From Hippasteria phrygiana (taxonomy: Eukaryota; Echinodermata; Asteroidea; Valvatida; Goniasteridae), in NCBI GenBank assembly GCA_037893225.1, contig JAZGUH010000361.1, forward strand, positions 1,054,001 to 1,118,000: a stretch of DNA of 64,000 nt, read 5' to 3'. A model generated the notes under the pieces. That model was not told where the DNA came from and made no database searches. It was given only the letters and a program-made list of their open reading frames with translations. Each line of letters opens with the position of its first letter. Position 1 is the stretch's first letter. Position numbers and translations under genes: made by a program. Positions 10,576 through 21,659 of the stretch are shown here, piece by piece.

Positions 10576-13543
10576 TGGTTTATTAAAACTGTCATAGCAG
10601 CCCGAAGGCTGAATTAAAAACAGTTATTACAGACAATAAAGTTAAAACGTTATACAAAAAATAAAACATAAAATTATAAAATTACAAACATACAAAAATA
10701 TACATATATATATGATTGCACTTAACACACACACACAAAAACAACAATACACATTAACTAAAAAAATTACATGGAGATGAGCGGTGGGGATAGGGTGGAT
10801 AAATTCACAAGTCTAGCAAAGTATAGGACCGGGCTATTGCTGAAACGCTTAGTTTTGGATGAAAATTCTTGAAGTGTTCTGTTGGATCGGAGATTCATTG
10901 TATGAGTATTTTTCGATTTAATAAACCATTCATTAAATATGTTGGTATTAAATGCCTTTAATGCAAATGTAGTGCATATATTAATTCTTCTGTTAGCTAG
11001 TGTTTCTATAGTCTAAGAGCAGTTAATGCATGGTCATATTGAATGTACAATGGGCCAAGTATGATACGGCACACTCGTTTTTGAATCGACTCTAAATTGT
11101 CAGTTTGGCTGCGAGTAAGACCTGAATGCCATAAAGGGTATGCATATTCTAATACAGGTCTTATATAACCCTTGTACACACTGGCAAGTTCAGCATGAGT
11201 TAAACCGTTTTTTTTCAATTTCCTGAGCATGAAGAGTTTTCTGTTAACTTTATTAGTCATATCAGCTAGGTGATTATCCCGTTTTAGATTATGTTGTAGG
11301 GTAACACCTAATAACTTGACGCAATGAACTTGTTTAAGTGGAACATTCGATATAAACAATTGCACATTAGGAGGGTCCCTTCTGCCAAAATAAATTTGCA
11401 TTGTTTGACATTTGGATGGATTAAGGGAAAGCCCATTCACCACAGCCCAATCACTAAGATCATTAAGGTCCTCTTGAATCATACCTATTTTCGCAGAGTG
11501 TGAGGTCGTCGACATATTTCCAACACCTGCTCTGAGCATTATCTGCTGCATTGTGAATACAGGCTAGGAAAATCACAGGCCCAAGTTTAGTACCCTGAGG
11601 AACACCACCAGTTAGTGTTTGCCACTCTGAGAAGGTTTGCTCGTATTTAACCCTTTGTTGACGTTCTGTCAAGAAATTGGCAATCCACTGAACAATAATG
11701 GGGGGCACATCCATTTCTAACAAGTTTTTAATAGCTATTTCATGGTTTACCATATCGAATGCTTTTGTGAAATCTGTAAGTACAATGGTACTAATGTTAT
11801 TGGGAACATTAGCCCCAGAGACTAAATGGTGGTAAACATCTACAAGACAGTGCGTGGTTGAATTACCTCTTTGATTACCAAATTGCCTTTTGTGGAAGTT
11901 TTGTCTATGTTAGGCCCTATGTAATTCATGACCCATTTACAAATAAAACCTTCAGCTATCTTGGTCAATAATGGGGTAAGAGAGATAGGCCGAAGCTTGT
12001 TCAATGTTGGCGGCATTTGCTTAGGGATTGGGACAACATTTGCTTGTTGGAACTATGCCCTGGGAAAAACACTTGTTCAGGATATCGGTTAACGGGGTGC
12101 TTAACTCATAAGCAAATTCCTCGATAATCTTGGCAGACAAGTCATCAGGTCCTCCTGATTTTGAAACAGAAATTTTCTTAAGAACATTAAAAACTTCCCA
12201 TGGTTGTATTTGAGGTGATGGCACATAGGATGGCAAGTAGGCTGGCAATTTTTTTAAACATTGAGTGGTTCATGTGTTTGTGAAAAACTAGCCAAATGAT
12301 TATTAATTGCATTAGCAATTGATTTGTGATCACATGGATCAATATCCTGAATTTGAATAGTCACTTCACGTTTTTTAATGTTAGCCAGATTACGTACCTC
12401 CTTGTGCCACCTATACCCGGGTTCAGCTTGTGAAGTTTACGAATTCTACCCGCATAAAAATATTTTCCCTTATTACTCTGTTTCTGATGACACAAAAATG
12501 TTGTCTCTTGCCTTCAGCAAATGCCCTCTGCCTTTGAGTGATAAGTGTTTTTAGTCGATCCGTCATCCAAGGTTTGTCAGTATTGTGACGTTTGATGGTT
12601 TTAAGTGGGAAATGTTCCACGATGGCCTGATCAACCAGTTTATGGAAGGAATCAACTTTGGCTTGACAACAACTGGTATTAATGACATCATCCCAGCTTT
12701 GTAATTGTATCCATCTTCCAAAAGATCTAATGCTAGAGTCTTTCATTGGTCGAATTAATCTAGTAGTCACTTTGTTGGTAGTAGTAATACATTTAGGTGC
12801 CCAGGTGACACAATTATGATCACTTCTACCTATAGGGGATGACACAATTGGGCTATTGTATTGGTCGGCAAAATTGGTGATGATTAGATCAAGAACAGCA
12901 TCCATGTCTGGTCGGTTGCTTAATATTTTGTTCAAGATTATTACCATTACAAATGGGTCTAATATCAACTTGATTAAAGTCACCTAGTAAGACCACGCCA
13001 ATACTTGGCTTACGTGTCCAAAGGAGGTCCGTGGCATTAACGATGTGATGACATAGAAGGTCTTCATAGGGCGAGTCAAGAGGACTGTAAGCCGCAAAAA
13101 CTGCAATGGATGGTACACATCTCGGGAATTTAGGATGATTCAGCATTATCTATTCACCTTCGATTTCATAACCGCACTTGATGTTCGACAGTCAACAAGT
13201 ATTAAACACAACACAACGATGCCACCGAAGAAGAGTGGTGGCAAGCACTGCAGGCAGGCAGCAAGAACGGCACGCGACTCTCTTCAGACTCCCGTGCGAC
13301 CTATCAGACTGCCGTGCGACTGCCGTGCGACCCCCATGCGACCAATGCGAACCGTGCGACAGCCGTATGGAAATTTTCAAAATTTGAAAAAACTCGCACT
13401 GGCATGCGACCCGTCCGAATTACACACGACACCCCTACGACCTGTGCGAATCATCAACAGACTGCCGTGCGACTCCCGTACGCCCTGTGCGATTTGGTAG
13501 TCGCACGGCATTCGCGTAGAAAATCGTTCAAGTGAGAACGGGC
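10188..13543. mobile_element. TA-flanked terminal-inverted-repeat element with GTGCGAC subterminal repeats, split by a LINE
   Basis: The left end is GCCCGTTCTCACTTAAACG. The right end, reverse-complemented, is GCCCGTTCTCACTTGAACG. TA is present on both sides (10186-10187, 13544-13545). Between the ends and the LINE are blocks (10225-10500 and 13265-13505) with dozens of variants of GTGCGAC, GTACAAC and CTGCCG in both orientations. A short frame starting MPPKKSGGKHCRQ (ATG at 13219) and a cataaaag box at 10509 suggest that an original gene start flanked the LINE. No transposase core remains. The superfamily is not assigned. Confidence 0.75.
10541..13146 (-). pseudogene. Decayed CR1/L2-type non-LTR retrotransposon (endonuclease and reverse transcriptase)
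   Basis: Read on the - strand, pieces in order: an endonuclease fragment (13146-12889) with VVLLGDFNQVD; an endonuclease end (12983-12423) with GRSDHNCVTW; an RT entry region (12248-12021) with SKSGGPDDLSAKI; TDFTKAFDMVNHEI at about 11790-11740; GGVPQGTKLGPV and YVDD (11753-11463); then the thumb/C-terminal part (11551-11006) with LLGVTLQHNLK. The pieces lie in different frames with stops between them, so the element is dead. The left end carries a (TAA)n tail (10541-10574 on the + strand as TTA repeats), usual for the 3' end of this type. The 5' limit, somewhere between 13146 and 13219, could not be fixed. Confidence 0.88.
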
Positions 13544-13689
13544 TATACTCAATGGCGAACACGTGTTTGGGCCTAAATTTGACTTTACGTTGGGATAGTG
13601 TGTAGAATGCAAGAAGAGTAAATTTTGAATTGGATACCAGCAAATACATTAATACCTTTTACTTTAAAATAGTTGAATACATGTGGAGC

Positions 13690-13825
13690 GCTGTGGGCTC
13701 GTGGTATTGTGTATCCCGGACTCAAGATCTTAGTGATACTGCAGGTCATAGTGCTTGTGTCCTTCAGCAAGGCACTTTGTCACAAGTTGCTTCTCTCCAC
13801 CCAGGAGTAAATCGGTACCTGTGAG
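13690..13825 (+). repeat. SINE-like body (cttcagcaaggcacttt motif)
   Basis: gtgtccttcagcaaggcact followed by ctctccacccaggagtaaat and cggtacctg is a dispersed body sequence frequently met in marine invertebrate genomes. The limits are not defined. Confidence 0.5.
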
Positions 13826-13867
13826 GTCAGTGGTGGTTATCATATTAGCCCATGTGCGCTTAACTTG

Positions 13868-14285
13868 CAGCCGGGGCGCGAATTATTTTTCCCAAACTAC
13901 ATCCGAATGGATTCATTGTTAAGCGCCCTCTATACTTTTAATATACGTGCGCATGCGTTATTGGGCTGGGTATATAATGCAATGAATTCTCGAGGTCTTC
14001 CGAGCATTCCGATGGCCTAGTGGATACGGTGCTAGACTATGAGGCATAAGGTGCTGGGTTCCAGACTTTAACGTTTCCAATTTTTGTTTCTTTCTTATTT
14101 CTGGCTTTGGAGGATTTTTTTAAAAAGGGAAATAAAGTCCGGAATTTCATTACGTTCGAATTCATTTTTTTATCCTAATTCGTGGATCCGGAGGATTTTT
14201 TTAAAAAGGGAAGTCAAGTCCGAAATCTCATAGCGTTAACCCCATTCGGATGTCGTTTGGGGAAAACAAATCGAAGCCGGGGCTG
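13868..14285. mobile_element. Inverted-repeat element with CAGCC ends and an internal duplication
   Basis: Left CAGCCGGGGCGCGAATTATT; right, reversed, CAGCCCCGGCTTCGATTTG, both followed by cccaaac-acatccgaatgg. A block ggaggatttttttaaaaagg occurs twice (about 14108 and 14191). A tRNA-like stretch (14013-14066) may be part of it. Flanking 8-mers match only 5 of 8. Confidence 0.6.
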
Positions 14286-14559
14286 TATACTTCCCAGGAA
14301 GCCAAGATTTTTCGGCCCGCGCTAAACAAGTTTAGTTTTTTTCAATCTTTTTTTTTTCAATTTTATCCCAAAACTCGAATTGATTTTGCTGGTTGATTCG
14401 TTTCAATCTCGTTTCCATCTTTATTTTGTTATTTGTACTGTACAAACACGACCCTACTTTTTACTCCAGAGTTTGAAAGTTCATATTCTAGTATCAGTGT
14501 GTGACTTCCCACAATAAATATCTCGATGGAAATACACGCGGTACAGAAATACACAAATG

Positions 14560-14745
14560 CAGCGTGGCCACTCATCAAATTTCAAATTCCCAAGATTCTT
14601 CCAGTAAAATTCCCAAGAATACCCAAGGCGAAGGGAAAACACTGTGCAAAGAGCATCGGAATAAGCACTTTGAGCATGTGCAATCTGTACTTTTCTCACC
14701 AAAATTCCCAAGATCTTGGGAAAATCCCAAGGAGTGGCCACAGTG
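14560..14745. mobile_element. hAT-type miniature element, CAGYGTGGCCACTC ends
   Basis: A 186-bp element with ends CAGCGTGGCCACTCATC and, from the right, CACTGTGGCCACTCCTTGG. The flanking 8-mers cacaaatg (14552-14559) and cacacatg (14746-14753) match at 7 of 8. Internal repeats of ttcccaagat are present. Confidence 0.78.
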
Positions 14746-14753
14746 CACACATG

Positions 14754-16044
14754 TATAACGCACGAGGCTAAAATGTTATGAAAATACAATTTTGAGAAAT
14801 AAACTTATGAAAAAATATAATCTCAACATTTTTCTAATTCTATTCTTCAATCACTATATATTTTAATATTTAGTTTGGAATTTGTTTGTGTATATTTACA
14901 CAAACGATTAAATAATAAATATTAAAACAAAAAAATGCATCAACTGAACGTGTGCATGCACAGGGGAAGCCAAGATGGCGTCTTTAATACACGCTCAGCA
15001 TTCATTGCAAACTGGGTTTAAAAGTCTTGTTTGATTGTATGTGGCTACCACATCGAAACTTCGTGAGGTTTTTTGGTCGAATGTTGAGCCAGCTCAAATA
15101 CAGCTGAAACACACAAAGGTCGCGTCCACCAAAAAGTGGTCCATAGAGTGACATTGAGCCCCAGGAGACAGTGTCAGTACTGGCAGCCTTTAGGGCTACG
15201 GTATGTGTTGTTGGAGTGAAGGACCCGGCGGCCATCGCTGAAGAGGCAGCCGTATTACGTATATTAAACTGTTTATCGGCCTAACAACATTTGTATGTTT
15301 GTTTGTTTGTTTGTTTGTTTGACTTTGTGTATGGTTTGAAGTTGGACTTCCGGCGAAGGGGTGTGGAGGACAACAACAAATTTTTGTTGGCCTAATTGCG
15401 AATTAGCATGTAGATATTCCCATAATGCAATGGGGGTTTGGCGGCGGCCTTCGCAAACATGTTTTCTGAAGTGGGTTAAAGCTCACTTGCAACCCAGACG
15501 AGAACGCAAATCCGTATAAAAAAGAAAATAACTGCGCAGCAATCAAAAGCTTCATATCAAAGTTAGCTACCGGTCCGCACATTAAATGGGGGGGGGGGGG
15601 GGGGACACCAGTGTACAATGTCTCAAGAGAACTAAACGGCGCTTTGTGTACCCCCACACACGCTTTAATATGCCCCTGCTATATATCATCACAACAAACT
15701 ATGATTTCATTTGGGAATGTCAATTATCACATTTCATTGTGCATAAAGACCGCCTGAGGTTGATGACTCAAGCTTCTGAAAATAACAGGAAATACATACG
15801 GCAGTATGAAGCTGAGTGCAGGAAGCCCATAGGATTGTCAGTCGTAATGCCAGTGCTTTGCAGTAACGTACCATTGAAGCTTGAATCTGCTAATCAAAAT
15901 ACTCCTTAAACAAAAGGCGCAGCTATGCGCACATAATGTATATCTCTCTCCAAATGATGTTGATACGGCTCGTCGTTTGCGCTTGTTACTCCCGGTGGTT
16001 TGGCCGTCCAGCCCCTTGCTGGCTGTCCCTTACCGGCATCGTTT
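14754..16044. other. Mostly gene-free stretch
   Basis: Apart from the 15002-15235 frame, holds a (gttt)n run at about 15296-15320 and a G run at 15588-15603. Nothing else recognised. Confidence 0.4.
15002..15235 (-). other. Coding-like 77-codon frame (unidentified)
   Basis: The ATG at 15235 is in a good context (agcgATGGCCGCC). The product MAAGSFTPTTHTVALKAAST... continues with WGSMSLYGPLFGGRDLCVFQ. No family recognised and no neighbouring exons. Confidence 0.25.
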
Positions 16045-17246
16045 TAGTATGGTGTACTATAAGGGCCACCGCTCTGACGAGATAAAAAAGGTATAATTAA
16101 CGTGGTAAGACACATGAAATGTCGCGGTAAGACACGTCATTGACGTGGTAAGAGTGTTTATTGGCGCGGTAAGAGTGTTGATTGACGCGGTAAGAATGTT
16201 GATTGACGCGGTAAAAGAGATTTTAGTGACGTAGTTGGACTGATGCGGTAAGAGACGAACTTGACGTGGCGACAAAGTGGGACTGACGAGGTAATAACGT
16301 AGAAGAGTGTAGTCGGACTGTCGCGGTAAGGGTTGCCACTAAGGTGGCCGATAGACAACGTAATTTTACATGTTAATCTTCCAAATCGGGCGTGTATTTT
16401 TAAATAGCACACCGACGAAATGCTCGTACTTTCGGCCAATGGTGTCAACATGGACGTGGCGAGGGGTGGGGGGAGGGAGGCCCTTATCACCCCTGGAAAT
16501 AAAAAAAAGGCGAATAAATAAATATAATATAAGACAACGAGGTGCGAAGTCAATGTCGTATTCAATTGATGTATATTTGAAACACTCGAAACCTGCTGAA
16601 AGGGCCAAAAATGCGGCTACAATAGGCCTATCGCGGTATTGAACAAAGCGTCGAGTGATGTCCAGCACCCCCTCCCCTTTCGATTTTCCACTGCCGGTGA
16701 TTTTTTCCCCGCCTTTTGTGGAATTGCCAGTGGGGATAAGGGCCCCCATGCCCCCCCCCCCCCCCCCCCCCCCGGCCACGTCCATGTTGACACCATTGGA
16801 ATTGGCTGAAAGTATATACGAGCATTTCGTCAGTGTGCTATTTTCAAAAAAGAATACACGCCCGATTTTGAAAATGTACATGCATTTTTGAAAATACGTT
16901 GTCTATCGGCCACCGTAGTAGCAATCCCTTACCGCGACAGTCCGACTACACTCTTACCACGTTACTGAAGCCTCTCTCATGCACCTGGTCAGTCCCGCTT
17001 TGTCGCCACGTCAAGTACGTCTTTTACCGCGTCAGTCCAACACTCTTACTACGCCACTAACGTCTCTTTTACCGCGTCAATAAAAATTCTTACCGTGTCA
17101 ATCAACACTCTCACCGCGCCAATAAACCATTTTACCACGTCAATAACGTGTCTTACCGCAGTATTTCATGTATGTGTCTTACCACGTTATATATACCTTT
17201 TTTGATCTCGTCAGAGCGGTGACCCTTTATATAGTACACTATACTA
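16045..17246. mobile_element. Foldback element with tandem-repeat arms (1.2 kb)
   Basis: Ends tagtatggtgtactataagg (left) and tagtatagtgtactatata (right, reversed). The arms run inward for about 430-500 bp as near inverses through agcggtggcc-type sequence, then many tandem variants of a 20-24-base unit like gacgcggtaagagtgttgat, then a shared inner block with catggacgtggc. A long C-run (about 16751-16773) sits on the right of the loop and a shorter, interrupted G-rich stretch on the left. Tandem repeats making up long inverted arms is the layout of foldback elements. No gene. Confidence 0.82.
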
Positions 17247-19146
17247 ACTGGAGGAACCAAGTTGGACAGACCAGTGAAACATTTACCTTGAAAATATCTG
17301 TAGAACGAACTAATGGCAGCATCAAATCTGTGGTGAGAGAATGATTGTAAGGATGAGCCCAACCCCTCTCCAACCAAATGAACACCGCACTCCTGTTTTG
17401 TATCTAATAAAATCATCTTAAACAATTAAAACAAAGGGAATCTTAAATAGAACACGCATTTACGAACACTTGAGGTACAACATTGGCGGTTTTCACTTTC
17501 AAATCAGTCGTGCGGGAGGGAAGTATTTGTTTTGTACACGTTATACAACCGAGGACAACTCAACAATTGAGGCCTCGTATGTTTAATTATTTTGTTTCCA
17601 TATATATGTCCTCGGTTCACACCATATATGTGTACATATCTCACACACCTTTTGGTGCGTGACAAGCTTGCCATGATCAAACGTTAGGCTTTAATGCAAT
17701 TTCCCACGCGTAGCAAAAGTGGGACTTTAACCCTTTCAATACCAAGGCATATTTTGTGACTGTGCTCTGGATACCACACTCATGTACATGACATGTCCAG
17801 TTCTTTACCAGACACTTTTGGCCAAGTTTTAGTGTATAGCGCCCTCACAAGGCAATGTAATGAAAGGCTATTCTTCTTTGAAGTGTTGTGGAATCCTGAG
17901 GTTCATTGAGAAACAGCACCCCAACCTAACTAATTGAATGAGAACTAAAATATTGCTCTTTGAAAAGAGATGTATTTTGAGGGGTGGTTCATAAATTCCC
18001 AACTCTCAAGGATTGTTGTGATAATTGCACAAACTTGAACAAATTAGTAACGTTTGGATGCAGTTAAGAGGGCATTTCTCAAACCCTGGCTTGGGCTCGG
18101 GCTTCGCGTAATTTTGTCGCCAGATTAGGCAAGATCTTGAATAGTTTTGGCTACATGTACATGTACAAATGTATATAAACGTTTGATGTTTTTAATGCAA
18201 GCAACAAGCAACATTTATTTCCTCTTCATGGTAATTCACAACAGATATAAAAGAATACCAATAAGAAAATCAAGTCAAGAAGATCTTAAAGAGGCAAAAC
18301 CTAAAAAGCGACAGCTTGTGTAAGGCATACCAGACATAACAAAACACATTAAAAAAAAAAGTAAAGATTTAGAAACATAAGTTATACAGTGTACACAAAG
18401 CAACTATAATACGCGTCGCTAGCGCTGATTTGACCAGCAATGAAAATCTATACAATGTGTCAAATCGAGCTAACTCCCTATAGCTGCCCATCTCCGTTAC
18501 AAGCCATGAACAAAATTGTGAAAAAATAATCTTTTAGAATGTCAATGTATTACGGATCTGACAAATTCGAAGGGTCGATCAGAGTTCAGGAGACTGCAAA
18601 AATACAGGTCTACCTAGACAAGTACATGTAAACAAAATAGTGTGCATTTTAGGTTTTTTTTCCCATTTTCACTCAAATTGGTAATTTTTTAAGGAAACGG
18701 TTGTTTAGGAAGATTATTTATTCATGATTATTTTGGTACCTTCCCCATTTATTATAATTATTAGTTGCAATTTTGCGTCAATCGTAAGATGTGTAATTTC
18801 TGATCAATGTTTTGCGTGTGCAGTCAATACGACATGAAATGTGTGCACAGGCAGGTGCAACATTGTGGAATTATGAACTACATGTATGCTCAATTGTTAA
18901 CCTCGCTGACCAATTATTTTGACTTCCTAGCTTTGTGATTTTTAGCATGCTTCGCACGATGGTCAATGCTGAATCAATTTTCAGCGGGCGCTGTGCACCA
19001 ATGCAGGGTATAAATGCTGTGTATGCAGCTCCCCCCCCCCCCCCCCCCCCCCCCCGATTCAATGTTGGGTTGACAGTGTGCACCGTCACTCCAACATTGA
19101 AATGGGGGGGGGGGACCGCAATAAAACCTACTCGGGCGAATGCTTA

Positions 19147-20686
19147 TCACAGACTGTGAAACTTCTCAAAGCATGGTATTACACACATTGGTTTGTCACA
19201 CTGTTTACAAATTATGCGAGTTTGTTTCCGCTTGGCTCTGGTACTGCAAACAACACAGTTGCGCTTTTTGCCAGCAACATTTCTCCCAGGATAGTGATGA
19301 TTTGGAAAGCGGCTGGAACCACATGTGACTTGACTGGCATGCTGAGCTGGGTTGTGCTTCCAGGTGGAAAGAAGTCCTTCTATCACCTTGACCCTGAAAT
19401 CCAAAGTGGTCAAGTGCTGGTTTGTAGGGATGCTGTTGTATACAATGGTAGCATTCAACAAACAGATGTCAAGAATGGTCACGAAAACTCTTTTCCACCA
19501 TTTCATCGATTTGTGAGGGTGCGAGTAGTACTGACACATTTGTGCTGCGAGATCACTTCCTCCCATGTATTTATTATAATCATTGACGACAGCAGGTTTT
19601 TTGATTGTACGAAGTCCACTCAAACTGTTTTTGCTCCGAATGTCTTTCGTGTCGATATCGCAGTTTCCAAAATTGGTAAGAAGAGTTACACGTTTGGCAT
19701 CCTGCCAAACGACGCACAGTTGCCCGGCTTTGGTGTAAAACTGGGGGTCAGCACCTCTTCTCATGGGGAACTTTTTGGGATTTGCACAATCTGGAATCCC
19801 TTGTGAGGTGTAGCGTACAGTTCCACGAGCTCCAAATTTTAACTGTGACAACTTGCAGACGAGAGCCGGGCTCGTGTACCAATTGTCCATGAAAATGAAA
19901 TGTCCCTTATGTTCGAGTCCTTTAATAAGGTCGAGGACTACATGCCCAGCAGATGAAAGATTAGGTGGCTGGTGTGTTGAAGCATAACCAACGGAGGATT
20001 GACTAGATTCTTTTGATGTGGGCTGAGAGCCGGTGAACACCTTCCAGGCACATGTATAACCGGTTTCTGACTCGTTCAATGAAAAACATTTCAATCCCCA
20101 TTTGGCGGACTTTCGTGGCATGTACTGTTTGAAACCAAGTCGGCCTTTGAACTTGATCATTGTCTCATCCGGTGAGAGGTTTCGGCCTGGCTTGTAAATG
20201 CGAGGAAAGGATGGCAATACAATGTCGAGCAGCGGGCGAACCTTGGACAGTTTGTCAGGGGGAGCATCACCTGGTTGAGCTCTGTTGTTGGCAAGGTGGA
20301 AAAATCGAAGGATCGCAGTGAATCGATTGCGAGACATAGTCGCCGAATACAGGGAACTTCGCAGAACTTCGGACCTGGACCAGTGCATGCTGTAGCGAGG
20401 CCTTTTGTTGATACCCATGCACAGAAGCAAGGCCATGAATGCCATCATTTCAGGAACAGTAGTTGGAGTCCAGGCAGGCTGATGATTGGCTGCATCTGCA
20501 CACATTGTTTGGTGGGCATAGCGATTGGTCTCCTCCACCATCAACTCCCACACTGCTTGGCAGAAGAAGAGCTGAAAGATCTGCATGGGTGACAGGTGAC
20601 TGAAATCTTCCGTACAGCCAGTCTCTTCACTGAAGTTCATCGGTGGGCGCTTGCTGTAGGAGGTACTTGCTTTATTCCATCCACAC
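19147..20686 (-). CDS. piggyBac-type transposase, exon 2 (main exon)
   Basis: An open frame of 497 codons from an internal ATG at 20640. It stays open 15 codons further upstream to a good acceptor (cctatttcag, exon from 20686). This is a DDE_Tnp_1_7 (piggyBac) transposase. Counted from the internal Met, the acidic residues are Asp158 in LSPDETMIKFKG, Asp252 in FIFMDNWYT and Asp363 in YMGGSDLAAQ. A C-terminal Cys-rich finger follows at 462-490 (CVVC...CKQCDKPMC...C). No stop or frameshift is seen, so the catalytic part looks intact. Known role: cut-and-paste transposition at TTAA. The N-terminus is supplied by the exon at 26896-27047, which ends in the matching phase. Expression is doubtful because of the insertion at the start codon. 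Confidence 0.93.
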
Positions 20687-21659
20687 CTGAAATAGGAACA
20701 TTCAGAAAGGTAATGGGACGCTATTCATTTCAAGGCACATTTTCTTTAACCCTAACTCCCTACCCCATTTTTCTTGCACATAACCTGAATCCTGCAAAAT
20801 CCTCCAATTCCAAATTGTTAAAACTCCATGTAACCTGAATCCTGCAAAATCCTCCAATATTCATTACTGGTGACCACTGCCTGAATCCTGCAAAATCCTG
20901 CAATTGGTTTATGGCCAGTGTTATACCAAATCATGGAAACAGGAAAAGTTTTATCTTCTAGAAAATGGATATGGCTGTAAAAAACTGACCTTCAGAAGTG
21001 TACCCTTACACTATTATGCTAAGTGCTCCGAAACCAGACACCCCCCAAATGCAAACCAGACTTTGCAGTATCCACACTGTAACCCAAGAACAGTATAGCC
21101 CTTTGATAAATTTATGTACATGGACACCCAATAAAAAAAAGAGCCAAAAATAGAACAAACAGCTGCTAACTGCAAGGGACCAACACACTTTACCCTAAGT
21201 ATGCCAAGTTTTCTATCCTTGACACACATCACAAATGTACATAAACAACTTACACCTTGACTGCACCACTATGGAAAATGTCCCCGTCCATCCACGGCCG
21301 GCATTCACCAGCTCTCGCCCGCTGACTCCAGTGGGGGTCTCTTGCCGGCCTCGCACGGCCTCTAAATGGTGTTTTTTGGGGGGCTCATAAACTTGACATT
21401 GACAACTTTTGCTTGCTGGATATCTTGTTCTAATCATTGCCCCTTTTTTGTTTTTTGGTTTTTTTTGGTCTTTTTAATTTTGTATTTTTTTTTCTTTTCT
21501 CTGGTTTTACTTTCTTCTTTTTTCTTCTTTGTTTTTAACTTATAATTGAGAACTGAAAGGTTTCTTCTACTCTTCTTTTTCTTCTGTTTTAACTTTTTCT
21601 TGCTCTGTGAATTTCTTTTTATTCTAACTTCGATGCTATGAATTTTCTTTCTTCATCAT

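Noticed and set aside
10212..10617. Several 95-130-codon frames near 10.2-10.6 kb
   Set aside because: Produced by GTGCGAC-type subterminal repeats and the (TTA)n tail of the LINE; no protein family.
21213..21437. 74-codon minus-strand frame ending near a gtgtaagt donor, considered as first exon of the 19147-20686 transposase (phase fits)
   Set aside because: It lies inside the separately inserted piggyBac element 2 (20750-24797), so it cannot belong to the host element's original gene. The exon at 26896-27047 also fits the phase and has the expected acidic composition.
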